A program made the translations under genes and the position numbers. The notes beneath the pieces are model-generated. The model was given only the letters and a program-made list of their open reading frames with translations, ran no database searches and had not been told where the DNA came from. A stretch of DNA of 64,000 nucleotides from Thiobacillus denitrificans (lineage in GTDB: Bacteria > Pseudomonadota > Gammaproteobacteria > Burkholderiales > Thiobacillaceae): assembly GCA_020723405.1 (NCBI GenBank), contig DYIY01000003.1, forward strand, positions 1-64,000, written 5' to 3'. Of this stretch, positions 7,933 to 16,543 are shown piece by piece (position 1 is the first letter of the stretch; each line of letters begins with the position of its first letter).

Positions 7933-10128
7933 TCAGTAATCCACCGGATCCACGTCCAGGCTCCAGCGCAAACCCCGGGCGGGCAGGGCGGCCAGCCGGG
8001 TCATCCAGGCCGAGAGGAAGGCCCGCAGCCGGGCCCGGGCCGGGCATTGCAGGAGCAGTTGGTAGCGGTGCCGGTTGGCCACCCTGGCCAGCAGGGCGGG
8101 CACCGGGTCGAAGAGCAGCACGCCGGGGTCAAGGGACGTCCCCGCTTCCCGGGCGGCCAGCAGGAAGCCCAGGGCGGCTTCTTCGCTGCCGGCGTCCACC
8201 CGCAGCAGGGCCTGGCTCACGAAGGGGGGGGCGTCGGCGCCCCGGCGTTCCTTGAGGGTGGCGTCGGCGAAGCCCGGGTAGTCGTGGCGGGCCAGGGCCT
8301 GGTAGAGGGGGTGGCCCGGGTAGCCGGTCTGGATCAGCACCTCGCCGGGCCGCTCGGCCCGTCCGGCCCGGCCCGCCACCTGCATGAGCTGGGCGAACAG
8401 CCGTTCCGTGGCGCGGAAGTCCGGGGAGATGAGGGCCTGGTCGGCGCCGATGACGCCTACCAGGGTGAGGTGGGGGAAGTCGTGGCCCTTGGCCACGATC
8501 TGGGTGCCCACCAGGATGTCCACCTGGCGGGCCTCCACCTGCTCGCGCATGGCGGCGAAGGCCCCCTTGCGCCCGGCCGTGTCCCGGTCGATGCGCAGGA
8601 TGCGGGCTTCGGGGAAGCGTTCCACCAGGGTTTCCTCCACCCGCTGGGTGCCCTGGCCGGCGGCCCGCAGGTCCAGTCCGCCGCATTGGGGGCAGGCGTC
8701 GGGTGGGCGGGCGGTGAGGCCGCAATGGTGGCAGAGCAGGCGGTAGCCACCGGAGTGGCGGTGCAGGATCAGGTGGGCGGAACAGCGGGGACAGGGAAAG
8801 ACGTGGCCGCAGCCGTTGCACAACAGGGTGGGGGCGTAGCCCCGCCGGTTGATGAACACCAGGCTCTGCTCGGCCCGTTCCAGACGCTCGGTGAGGGCTT
8901 CGACCAGACGCTGGCTCAGGCCCAGCTTGGGCCGGTCGGTGCGGCTGTCCACCAGGTCCACCCGGGGCAGGCGGGCCTGGGCGTTGGCCCGCCGGGTGAG
9001 GCTCAGGAGCCGGTAGCGGCCGGCCTTGGCGTTGCGCCAGGATTCCAGGGAGGGGGTGGCGGAACCCAGCAGCACCGGCACGTCCCGCTGCCGGCCCCGC
9101 CAGACGGCCACGTCCCGGGCCGAGTAGCGCATGCCTTCCATCTGCTTGTAGGCCCCGTCGTGTTCCTCGTCCACCACGATGAGGCCCAGGCGGGGCAGGG
9201 GGGTGAACACGGCCAGACGGGTGCCCAGGACGATGTCCGCCCGGCCGGCCAGGGCATCCAGCCAGGCGGCGCGCCGTTCTCCGTCGTTGAGGCCGCTGTG
9301 CAGGCCGATGAGGCGCCGGCCGGGAAAGCGGCGGGCAAAACGCTCGGTGAGCTGGGGGGTCAGGTGGATTTCCGGCACCAGCACCAGGGCCTGGCGGCCC
9401 TGGGTCAGGGCGTCGGCCACCAGGTTCAGGTAGATCTCGGTCTTGCCGCTGCCGGTGACGCCGTGGAGCAGCCAGGGGGCGAAGCCGGCCGGGCCGGCGC
9501 GGAAGGCGTCCAGGACGGCCTGTTGCTGAGCGTTGAGAGCGGGGCCGGGGACGCTGGGCAGATCGGCCGGCCCGTCTTCGGGGGCCAGGACGACTACCCA
9601 GCCCTTGGCCAGCCAGTCGCGCAACAGGGGGCGTTCCCGGTCGCTGGCATCGGCGTGGGCCAGGGGCCCCTGGGTCAGCCGTTCTGCCAGGGCCCGTTTG
9701 GCCGTGGCCCGGGCCGGCAGTTGGGCCAGGGCGCTCTGCCCCTCTTCGGTGAGGCGCCAGGCCGTGGGCGGCGGGGTCCGGCGCGAGCTTTCCGCCCGGC
9801 GCAGGGCCGGGGGCAGCAGGCCGGCCAGCACGGACCCCAGGGGGTGGTGGTAGTAGCCGGCGGCGAAGCGGGCCAGGTGCAGCACTTCTTCGGGCAGGGG
9901 CGGGGTGGTCCGGTCGATGGGGCCCAGGGGCTTGAGGGCGGCGGCGGGCAGGTCGGAGCGGTCCACCAGTTCCAGCAGCACCCCTACCTGGCGGCGATGG
10001 CCGAAGGGCACTTCCACCCGGCGGCCGATGTCGTCGGCCGTGGCTTCCGGGGCCAGGTAGTCGAACAGGCTGTCCAGGGGGGTGTCCAGGGCCACCCGGG
10101 CGATGGGGTTGGGCAGGGGGGCTACCAC
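7933..10128 (-). CDS. priA: Primosomal protein N', replication-restart helicase PriA
   Basis: A 731-residue superfamily 2 DNA helicase that reloads the replisome at stalled forks. The N-terminal DNA-binding region is followed by Walker A GVTGSGKT and a DEEH box (VVDEEHDGAYKQ). Next come the zinc-binding cysteines in CNGCGHVFPCPRC and CHHCG...CPQCGG, and then the helicase motifs with IVAKGHDFP and QVAGRAGR. Length is normal. The ATG at 10128 gives the usual short N-terminal start. A DnaA-box cluster and a candidate promoter lie upstream. hoxF follows on the same strand 96 bases after the priA stop. Confidence 0.98.
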   Translation of the reverse strand: MVAPLPNPIARVALDTPLDSLFDYLAPEATADDIGRRVEVPFGHRRQVGVLLELVDRSDLPAAALKPLGPIDRTTPPLPEEVLHLARFAAGYYHHPLGSVLAGLLPPALRRAESSRRTPPPTAWRLTEEGQSALAQLPARATAKRALAERLTQGPLAHADASDRERPLLRDWLAKGWVVVLAPEDGPADLPSVPGPALNAQQQAVLDAFRAGPAGFAPWLLHGVTGSGKTEIYLNLVADALTQGRQALVLVPEIHLTPQLTERFARRFPGRRLIGLHSGLNDGERRAAWLDALAGRADIVLGTRLAVFTPLPRLGLIVVDEEHDGAYKQMEGMRYSARDVAVWRGRQRDVPVLLGSATPSLESWRNAKAGRYRLLSLTRRANAQARLPRVDLVDSRTDRPKLGLSQRLVEALTERLERAEQSLVFINRRGYAPTLLCNGCGHVFPCPRCSAHLILHRHSGGYRLLCHHCGLTARPPDACPQCGGLDLRAAGQGTQRVEETLVERFPEARILRIDRDTAGRKGAFAAMREQVEARQVDILVGTQIVAKGHDFPHLTLVGVIGADQALISPDFRATERLFAQLMQVAGRAGRAERPGEVLIQTGYPGHPLYQALARHDYPGFADATLKERRGADAPPFVSQALLRVDAGSEEAALGFLLAAREAGTSLDPGVLLFDPVPALLARVANRHRYQLLLQCPARARLRAFLSAWMTRLAALPARGLRWSLDVDPVDY

Positions 10129-10190
10129 GGGAAGTTAAAGTGATTTGCGAAGAAAGCCGGGGAACGGGAGGGCCCGATTGAGGGTTTTTC

Positions 10191-10229
10191 CCTTGTCCAC
10201 GGAACCTGTGGATAACTGTGTGGACAAGG
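10191..10229. promoter_or_regulatory. DnaA-box cluster with 10-bp inverted repeat upstream of priA
   Basis: TGTGGATAA at 10207-10215 is a perfect DnaA box (TTATCCACA reversed). TGTGGACAA at 10219-10227 has one mismatch and TTGTCCACG at 10194-10202 has two. The outer boxes sit in a perfect inverted repeat, CCTTGTCCAC at 10191-10200 and GTGGACAAGG at 10220-10229. An AT-rich stretch follows (about 10235-10335). The site is 63-100 bases upstream of the priA start. Confidence 0.6.
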
Positions 10230-10304
10230 CGTCATCAAACCGAAAAATATCCTTACGGGACGCCACTTTAGGGCATGGGCCCAAAAAATGGGCAGTAAAA
10301 ATAC

Positions 10305-10334
10305 GATATAAAAACAATGAGTTAATGAATTCAA
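10305..10334 (-). promoter_or_regulatory. Candidate sigma-70 promoter for priA
   Basis: On the minus strand a TTGAAT hexamer (10329-10334) is followed after 18 bases by TATATC (10305-10310). Transcription would start near 10298 and run through the DnaA boxes before the priA start at 10128. Assigned by eye only. Confidence 0.35.
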
Positions 10335-10412
10335 TCGGGGGGCTCGCCCTATTCTGGCCGAATCGGCTTGTCAAGCCCTCCGATGTGCATAAGTGAATGG
10401 TTAATTGCTGTT

Positions 10413-11846
10413 TCAGGGGCCGGCTTTTCCCCCCTGCGGCCGGGCTGTCCCGGACCCGTCATCCATGGCCACCGCCCAGGCCAGCAGGGCGTCCTGGGCC
10501 TTCCCGGCGGCGGCTGCCTGGTTGTGGTTGACCAGCATGACCAGCACCCGGCGACGGCCGTCCGCCCCCAGCACGTAACCCGCCAGGTTGCGGGAGCCGT
10601 TCAGGCTGCCGGTTTTCAGCCAGGCCCGCCCCGCCAGGGGGGAATCGCCCAGGCGGCCCTTCTGGGTGCCTTCCAGGCCCACGGCCGGCAGGCTGGCGGC
10701 GAACTCGTAGTAGGCCGGGCGGCTGGCGGCCCAGGCCAGCAGGCGGGCCAGGCTGGCGGTGGAGATGCGTTCGATGCGCGACAGGCCGGAGCCGTTTTCC
10801 AGGACGATCTCCGGGCTCCACAGGCCCTGCTCGGCGAGCCAGGCGCGCACTGCCCGGGCGCCCTTGTCCCAGGTGGCCGGCCCGCCGAAGCGGGCGGCGC
10901 CCAGGTTGAGGAAGAGCATCTTGGCCATGACGTTGTTGCTGAACTTGTTCACGTCCCGCGCCAACTCGGCCAGGGGGGGCGAGTCGAACTCCAGCAGCAG
11001 CCGGGCCTCGGGGCCGGGGATGCAGGGCAGGATGGCGCCGCTGTGGCGGCCGCCCAGTTCCAGCCACAGGGCGCGGAACCAGGCCGCCACGCTGGCCTCC
11101 GGAGCGAGGAGGTTGAGGGGGTGAAGCTGTTCGCCGCAGGCCAGGGGATAACTGCCCTCCAGGATGAGACGGCCTTCCTCCAGGCGCAGGCCGACGCTTT
11201 CCCGCCAGTTGCCGCACAGGCCGTCGCCCCCCGCCAGATTGTTGTCCAGGGGCAGGGCCAGGTCCGGTTCCAGGCTGGCCCGGACCTGGCCGGCCACGGG
11301 GGCCAGGCGCAGGTTCATGGCGTTGAAGTTGGCCAGCAGGGCGGCCGGCGGCGCGTTGTAGGGGCGCAGGGGCGCCTGGTCGAAGGCGCCCGGGTCGATG
11401 GGCTCCAGTTCGTAGAGGCTGCCGTCCAGCAGGACGTTGCCGCGAATCTCCCGGATGCCCCGGGCGCGGATCTCCCGCAGCAGCAGCCAGAAGCGCTCCC
11501 GGGTGAGGCCCGGGTCCCCCCCGCCTTGCAGGATCAGGTTGCCGGTGAGTACGTCGTCCTTGACTTCGCCCTCCACCCAGACCCGGGTCTTGAAGACATG
11601 GGCGGGGCCCAGGGTGTCCAGGGCGGCCAGGGTGGTGACCAGCTTCATTACCGAGGCGGGGTTGAAGGAGCGCTCGATTCCGTGGGCCAGGCGGGGGGTG
11701 GGGCTGTCCAGGTCCTGGACCAGGACGCCCACGTGGCTGTCGGGGATGCCGGCCTGCTTCAGGGCCTGGGCCAGGGCAGGGGGCAGGTCGGCCCGGGCAG
11801 GCAGGGCGAGGAGGAGGGTGGCCAGCAAGACGGTAAACCAGACCAC
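10413..11846 (-). CDS. dacB: D-alanyl-D-alanine carboxypeptidase/endopeptidase (PBP4 family)
   Basis: A 477-residue periplasmic penicillin-binding protein of the S13 family that trims peptidoglycan peptides. The N terminus is a signal peptide (WFTVLLATLLLALPARA). The catalytic motifs are SVMK (Ser65, Lys68), SNN (about residue 295) and KTG (in LKTGSLNG, about residue 430). I start at the GTG at 11846, directly before the signal peptide, with GGAGG about ten bases upstream. The frame is open further upstream, but that part is palindromic-repeat sequence. Length equals E. coli DacB. Confidence 0.93.
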   Translation of the reverse strand: MVWFTVLLATLLLALPARADLPPALAQALKQAGIPDSHVGVLVQDLDSPTPRLAHGIERSFNPASVMKLVTTLAALDTLGPAHVFKTRVWVEGEVKDDVLTGNLILQGGGDPGLTRERFWLLLREIRARGIREIRGNVLLDGSLYELEPIDPGAFDQAPLRPYNAPPAALLANFNAMNLRLAPVAGQVRASLEPDLALPLDNNLAGGDGLCGNWRESVGLRLEEGRLILEGSYPLACGEQLHPLNLLAPEASVAAWFRALWLELGGRHSGAILPCIPGPEARLLLEFDSPPLAELARDVNKFSNNVMAKMLFLNLGAARFGGPATWDKGARAVRAWLAEQGLWSPEIVLENGSGLSRIERISTASLARLLAWAASRPAYYEFAASLPAVGLEGTQKGRLGDSPLAGRAWLKTGSLNGSRNLAGYVLGADGRRRVLVMLVNHNQAAAAGKAQDALLAWAVAMDDGSGTARPQGGKAGP

Positions 11847-11887
11847 CCCCCATTCCCTCCTTTCATGAAGGGGGGCCAGGGGGGATT
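11846..11887. repeat. G/C palindromic repeat, copy 8 (inverted, degenerate)
   Basis: Member of the hox-spacer repeat family with one mutated arm (CCATTCCCTCCTTTC). It overlaps the translation start of dacB, whose Shine-Dalgarno GGAGG falls inside the degenerate arm. Confidence 0.75.
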
Positions 11888-11918
11888 TTGCTCCCGTGGC
11901 TGCTGGGCGACCGTCTGA

Positions 11919-11954
11919 AAATCCCCCCTGCCCCCCTTTGCCACAGGGGGGAAA
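11919..11954. repeat. G/C palindromic repeat, copy 9 (forward)
   Basis: Well-preserved unit (AATCCCCCCT, then CCCCCCTTT and an AGGGGGG arm) in the tviC-dacB spacer, forming an opposed pair with copy 8. Confidence 0.85.
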
Positions 11955-11982
11955 CCCCGGGGTGGCCAGGGCAGGGCCCGTC

Positions 11983-13026
11983 TCAGCCTTCCCCACGCCG
12001 GGTCAGGTCGTTCACGTACCAGTCCATGGCTTCCAGCAGACCTTCGTGGATGCGGTGGCTGGGCTCGTAGCCCAGCAGGGTGCGGGCCTTGCTGACGTCG
12101 GCCAGGGAATGGCGCACGTCGCCGGCCCGGAAATCCCGGTAGATGGGCTTGAAATCCTTCAGGTGGGGGAAGCGGGGTTCCAGGATGGAACGGATGGACT
12201 CGAACAGGTCGTTGAGGGTGGTGCGGTCCCCCACCGCCACGTTGTAGACCTGGTTGGCGGCGTCGGGATGCCGGGCGGTGGCCGCCAGCAGGTTGGCCTG
12301 GACGGTGTTGGCGATGTAGCAGAAGTCCCGGCTGGTTTCCCCGTCGCCGTTGATGTACAGGGGCTCGTTGTGGATCATGGCCGAGGTCCACTTGGGCACC
12401 ACGGCGGCGTAGGCGCCGTTGGGATCCTGGTGGGCGCCGAAGATGTTGAAGTAGCGCAGGCCGATGGTCTTGAAGCCGTAGGCCCGGGCGAACACGTCGG
12501 CATACTGCTCGTTGACCAGCTTGGTCACCGCGTAGGGGGACAGGGGCTTGCCGATCACGTCCTCCACCTTGGGCAGGCCCGGGTGGTCGCCGTAGGTGGA
12601 GCTGGAGGCGGCGTAGACGAACCGGGTCACTTTGGCGTCCCGGGCGGCCACCAGCATGTTGAGGAAGCCGTCGATGTTGGACTGGTTGGTGGTGATGGGG
12701 TCTTCCAGGGAGCGTGGCACCGAGCCCAGGGCCGCCTGGTGCAGCACGAAGTCCACCCCGGCACAGGCCGCCTGGCAGTCCTCCAGCTTGCGGATGTCGC
12801 CTTCGATGAGGCGGAAGCGGGCCCACTGGGCCGGCGTCACCGCCGCCCGGATCTGCTCCAGGTTGTGGCGATGGCCGGTGGCGAAGTTGTCAAGGCCCAC
12901 CACCTGCTGGTCCAGGGTCAGCAGGCGCTCCAGCAGGTTGCAGCCGATGAAACCGGCCACGCCGGTGACGAGCCAGGTCTTGGGGGCAGAAGGAAGCTGA
13001 GCCAGCAGGTCTGAATATGCAGTCAT
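11983..13026 (-). CDS. tviC: UDP-N-acetylglucosamine(uronate) 4-epimerase, WbpP/TviC family
   Basis: A 347-residue short-chain dehydrogenase/reductase that interconverts UDP-GlcNAc and UDP-GalNAc, or the uronic acids. It has the NAD-binding [10 protein letters not shown] loop at about residue 20, the catalytic AASSSTYGD serine region and the YAVTK Tyr-x-x-x-Lys pair. The N-terminal extension before the Rossmann fold (about 18 residues) is typical of WbpP rather than GalE. It follows tviB after 58 bases on the same strand, so the pair probably makes UDP-GalNAcA. The precise substrate (acid or neutral sugar) is not fixed by sequence. Confidence 0.9.
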   Translation of the reverse strand: MTAYSDLLAQLPSAPKTWLVTGVAGFIGCNLLERLLTLDQQVVGLDNFATGHRHNLEQIRAAVTPAQWARFRLIEGDIRKLEDCQAACAGVDFVLHQAALGSVPRSLEDPITTNQSNIDGFLNMLVAARDAKVTRFVYAASSSTYGDHPGLPKVEDVIGKPLSPYAVTKLVNEQYADVFARAYGFKTIGLRYFNIFGAHQDPNGAYAAVVPKWTSAMIHNEPLYINGDGETSRDFCYIANTVQANLLAATARHPDAANQVYNVAVGDRTTLNDLFESIRSILEPRFPHLKDFKPIYRDFRAGDVRHSLADVSKARTLLGYEPSHRIHEGLLEAMDWYVNDLTRRGEG

Positions 13027-13084
13027 GGGGAATTCTTCACTGGGATTGCCACCCCACCGCCGTCGGCGATGGGGTGGTGGGGGC

Positions 13085-14368
13085 TCACACCCGCCAGAGT
13101 ACGGCGCCGGAAGCGCGGATGGCGGCCGGGTCGTAGGCGGACTTCACGTCGGTGAAGACTCCGCCCTGCTTCAGCTTGCCCAGGATGTCGGCCAGGGCCA
13201 TGGCCTTGTACTGCTTGTGGGAGACGGCGGCCACGATGGCGTCGGCCGCCGCGGGCAGTTTGTCCCAGGCGGTCAGGCTGATGCCATATTCGTGTTCGGC
13301 CTCGCTGTTCTCGGCGATGGGGTCGTGGACCGACACGTCGCAGCCGAAGGATTGCAGTTCCTTCACCAGGTCGGCCACCTTGGAGTTGCGCAGGTCCGGA
13401 CAGTCTTCCTTGAAGGTGAGGCCCAGTACGATGACCTTGGCACCCTTCACCTGGGTGCCGCCGTTGATCATGTTCTTCACGGTCTGCTGGGCCACCCAGG
13501 CCGCCATGCCGTCGTTGATGCGCCGGCCGGCCAGGATCACCTGGGGGTGGTAGCCGAGCATCTCGGCCTTGTGGGTCAGGTAATAGGGGTCCACGCCTAT
13601 GCAATGGCCGCCCACCAGGCCGGGCCGGAAGGGCAGGAAGTTCCACTTGGTCCCGGCCGCCTGGAGGACTTCCAGGGTGTCGATGCCCAGGCGGTCGAAG
13701 ATCAGGGCCAGTTCGTTCATCAGGGCGATGTTCAGGTCCCGCTGGGTGTTCTCGATGACCTTGGCCGCTTCGGCCACCTTGATGCTGCTGGCCCGGTGCA
13801 CGCCGGCCACGATGACCGACTCATACAGGTCGCCCAACACCTTGAGGGTGGGGGCGTCGTCGCCGGACACCACCTTGACGATGCGGGTGATGGTGCGTTC
13901 CTTGTCGCCCGGGTTCACCCGCTCGGGGGAGTAGCCCACGTGGAAGTCCTGCATCCATTTCATGCCGGAGTGCTTTTCCAGCAGGGGGATGCAGACCTCT
14001 TCCGTGGCGCCGGGATAGACGGTGGATTCATAACAGACGATGGCGCCCTTCTTCATGTACTTGCCCACGGTGGTGGAAGAGCCCACCAGGGGGGAGAAGT
14101 CGGGGATGTGGGCCTCGTCCACCGGGGTGGGCACGGCCACGATGATCACGTCGGCCTTGCCGATGGAAGAAGGATCCGTGCTCACCGTGAGCCGGGTCGC
14201 CGCCTTCAGGTCTTCGCTGCTGACCTCGCCGGTGGGGTCACAGTAGTTCTTGTAGTTGGCGATCTTGGCTTCCGACAGGTCGTAGCCGATGGTCTCAAAC
14301 TTCTTGCCGAATTCGACGGCCAAGGGCAGGCCCACGTAGCCCAAGCCCACAACAGCGACGATGGTCAT
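13085..14368 (-). CDS. tviB: UDP-N-acetylglucosamine 6-dehydrogenase, TviB/WbpO family
   Basis: A 427-residue NAD-dependent nucleotide-sugar dehydrogenase that oxidises C6 of UDP-GlcNAc or UDP-GalNAc to the uronic acid. Visible are the Rossmann loop [12 protein letters not shown] at residues 6-17, the [16 protein letters not shown] central motif, and [15 protein letters not shown] with the catalytic Cys. The ATG at 14368 has GGGAG five bases upstream; the open frame before it is not part of the family. Besides TviC, its product UDP-GlcNAcA could also feed the WbpB-WbpE-WbpD branch encoded at 25.6-28.4 kb. The protease gene diverges from it. Confidence 0.93.
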   Translation of the reverse strand: MTIVAVVGLGYVGLPLAVEFGKKFETIGYDLSEAKIANYKNYCDPTGEVSSEDLKAATRLTVSTDPSSIGKADVIIVAVPTPVDEAHIPDFSPLVGSSTTVGKYMKKGAIVCYESTVYPGATEEVCIPLLEKHSGMKWMQDFHVGYSPERVNPGDKERTITRIVKVVSGDDAPTLKVLGDLYESVIVAGVHRASSIKVAEAAKVIENTQRDLNIALMNELALIFDRLGIDTLEVLQAAGTKWNFLPFRPGLVGGHCIGVDPYYLTHKAEMLGYHPQVILAGRRINDGMAAWVAQQTVKNMINGGTQVKGAKVIVLGLTFKEDCPDLRNSKVADLVKELQSFGCDVSVHDPIAENSEAEHEYGISLTAWDKLPAAADAIVAAVSHKQYKAMALADILGKLKQGGVFTDVKSAYDPAAIRASGAVLWRV

Positions 14369-14447
14369 TGCGACTCCCGAGAAAATAAGCGGTGACATTC
14401 TACCGATGAAAGCCCATGGCATGATGGCGGCCTTGACGGAGGACACC

Positions 14448-15239
14448 ATGGGCACGGTGCTGACAACCTTTCTGTTAACGGCGTGGTTCGCCGTTTCATT
14501 GAGCGGATTTTGTCCCGCCGCGCGGGCCGATATCGTCGAATTGCTGCCGCGCATCAAGTCCTCCGTGGTGGGGGTGGGCTCCCAGCATCCCCTGCGCAAT
14601 CCCCGCGCCAGGCTGACCGGGACGGGGTTTGTGGTGGGGGACGGCCGGCACGTGATTACGAATGCCCATGTGCCGCCCAACGACATGGAAGAGGACAAGG
14701 GCGAGCACCTGGCCGTGTTCCTGCGCGGCCCTACCGGCGTGGACACCCGGCGGGCGGAAAAGGTGGCCGCCGACCCGGACCACGACCTGCTCCTCCTGAA
14801 AATTGAGGGGGACCCTGTCCCCGCCCTGTCCCTGAGCCAGGCCGACCAGGCCCGGGAAGGCCAGCTCTACTATTTCACCGGTTACCCCATCGGCGCCGCC
14901 CTGGGCCTCTACCCCGCCACCCACCGGGCAGGCCTGGCCGCCATCGCCCCGGTCTTCTCCCCCTTGCCCGGCGCCCGGAAGCTCACCGCCAATCTTATCA
15001 AGCGGGCCGACACCCCCTTCCTGATCTACCAACTGGACGCCACTGCCTACCCGGGCAACAGCGGCAGTCCCCTCTACGACGGTGACAGCGGCCAGGTCAT
15101 CGGCGTGATCAACGCGGTGTACGTGAAGGGAGCCAAGGAGAACGTGCTGAGCAATCCCAGCGGGATCAGTTATGCGATTCCGGTGCGGTATGTCAGGGAG
15201 TTGCTGGGGAAGGAGGCTGTGACCAACCACGTCCGGTAA
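14448..15239 (+). CDS. Secreted trypsin-like serine protease (DegP-type catalytic domain, no PDZ)
   Basis: A 263-residue protein with a signal peptide (about residues 1-26, ending PAARA) and a single chymotrypsin-fold protease domain. The catalytic triad is readable: His in ITNAHV, Asp in DPDHDLLLLKI and Ser in YPGNSGSPLY. No PDZ domain follows, unlike DegP or DegS. I chose the ATG at 14448 because GGAGGA lies just upstream and the signal peptide starts directly after it. It is divergent from tviB (79 bases). Its substrate is unknown; a link to the nearby glycan genes is only positional. Confidence 0.85.
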   Translation: MGTVLTTFLLTAWFAVSLSGFCPAARADIVELLPRIKSSVVGVGSQHPLRNPRARLTGTGFVVGDGRHVITNAHVPPNDMEEDKGEHLAVFLRGPTGVDTRRAEKVAADPDHDLLLLKIEGDPVPALSLSQADQAREGQLYYFTGYPIGAALGLYPATHRAGLAAIAPVFSPLPGARKLTANLIKRADTPFLIYQLDATAYPGNSGSPLYDGDSGQVIGVINAVYVKGAKENVLSNPSGISYAIPVRYVRELLGKEAVTNHVR

Positions 15240-15605
15240 AGGGAACCTTGATGGCCTGTCCGATGCGCGGCTGGTAAGCCCGCTCGTCTCCCGACTGCGA
15301 CTGCTCGTCGAAATGGTCATCCACCTGGTGGTGGCCGATCTGGCGCTGACCTATTTCCCCTGACTGGTCTGGCTGGTGGGGGGTGCATGCGAATACGCCT
15401 GCCCGATGCTGTGGTAAGGGAGAGTTTCCGCAGGTTGCGGGTATTGCCGAAGTGGCGTGGGTAGGTCGATCCGGTTTGATCTGCCGGCGGGTATTCCGGG
15501 CGGCATTCCCCCAGACGGAAACGGACTGCGCTGCCTGTCACCCAGGCCCAATTTCAGTGGCTGAAAAACCCGGATGCAATAAGTTGGCAAGGTGTGCCAA
15601 ATCTC
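15240..15605. other. Gene-free stretch between convergent genes
   Basis: This 366-base stretch separates the protease from the end of the GT2 gene. I see no convincing coding sequence, no RNA gene and no clear terminator. Short open frames here lack starts with ribosome binding sites and resemble nothing I recognise. It marks the left edge of the glycan island. Confidence 0.6.
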
Positions 15606-16529
15606 TTAAGCGCACGGTCTTTCTTTGTCAGCATTTTTTTTCCAGGGTGCTGCTCCGTGCCATTTTAGGCGAATGGTTCGGCTGACCAAGGAGGCTAAAT
15701 CCGATATCATGTTTCGCCGCTGAATAATGAAGACGGAGCCGCAGCAAATAATCGCCAATAACTTGTTGTGCATGCTAAGGGGTGATTGAAGAACGGCCCG
15801 GATGTACTCGAAAGGAATGCGCCAATGCGGACAAAATCTGTGCCTACGGTTGGGAAAAAGCACAGAGAAGTAACGTTTTAGTCTTTGATCAGTCGTTTCC
15901 GGCTCACGCACCAATCTTCTGAACCAAGTTGTTTCCGGCACAACTATGAAATAGCCGCGCAATGCAAGTTCGCCTAGCAGTACGGCTCCATTTCCAATTA
16001 TCAGTAAATTTGTGCGGCATTGGCGAAGTGTGGATAGCCTGTACATGCCGTATAAAGCATGCTGGTTTCCCCACAGAGTAATGTTGAAACGTGCCAATGG
16101 GCTCAATCCAGACGTATCTAGAAAGGATACCGCCCGGTCCTGACGCTGTCCCCGTTCATCCACCCAGACTGTGCGTCCATATGCTAGGACTGCCTGATCT
16201 TCGGTCTCCAATGCGGCGACCAGGTGTTCCAAATAGTTGTCGGACCAAAGGTCGTGCGCCCCGGCCAGGACGAAATATTGTCCTTGCGCTTGCTCAACCA
16301 GGGTGTGGAAATTCAGAATGGCCCCAATATTTCTACTCTGGCGGAAGTGCCTAACCCGGGGATCAGTCCGCGCGTATCGCTGCGCGATCTCCGGTGTACT
16401 GTCATCGGAGGCGTTATCTGCGATGATGACCTCGTAATCCTGATACCCCTGTCTCAGGATCGAATCCAGAGTTGAGACAAGATGAGCTTCCTCGTTGTAG
16501 GCCATGACTCCAACGGTTACGGTCGGCAT
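15606..16529 (-). CDS. Glycosyltransferase family 2
   Basis: A 307-residue GT-A fold glycosyltransferase, last gene of the long minus-strand glycan operon. The N terminus shows the GT2 nucleotide-sugar site: VGVMAYNEEAHL, then VIIADNASDDSTPEI. The usual DxD triplet is replaced by AGAHDLWSDNYL, as in many rhamnosyl- or uncharacterised GT2 enzymes. A hydrophobic segment near residues 255-275 suggests membrane association. It starts 14 bases after the flippase stop. Donor and acceptor cannot be told from sequence. Confidence 0.88.
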   Translation of the reverse strand: MPTVTVGVMAYNEEAHLVSTLDSILRQGYQDYEVIIADNASDDSTPEIAQRYARTDPRVRHFRQSRNIGAILNFHTLVEQAQGQYFVLAGAHDLWSDNYLEHLVAALETEDQAVLAYGRTVWVDERGQRQDRAVSFLDTSGLSPLARFNITLWGNQHALYGMYRLSTLRQCRTNLLIIGNGAVLLGELALRGYFIVVPETTWFRRLVREPETTDQRLKRYFSVLFPNRRHRFCPHWRIPFEYIRAVLQSPLSMHNKLLAIICCGSVFIIQRRNMISDLASLVSRTIRLKWHGAAPWKKNADKERPCA

Positions 16530-16543
16530 TTTTTACCTCAGAT

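Noticed and set aside
15240-15605. Hidden small gene between the protease and the GT2
   Set aside because: Short frames on both strands lack ribosome binding sites and recognisable motifs.
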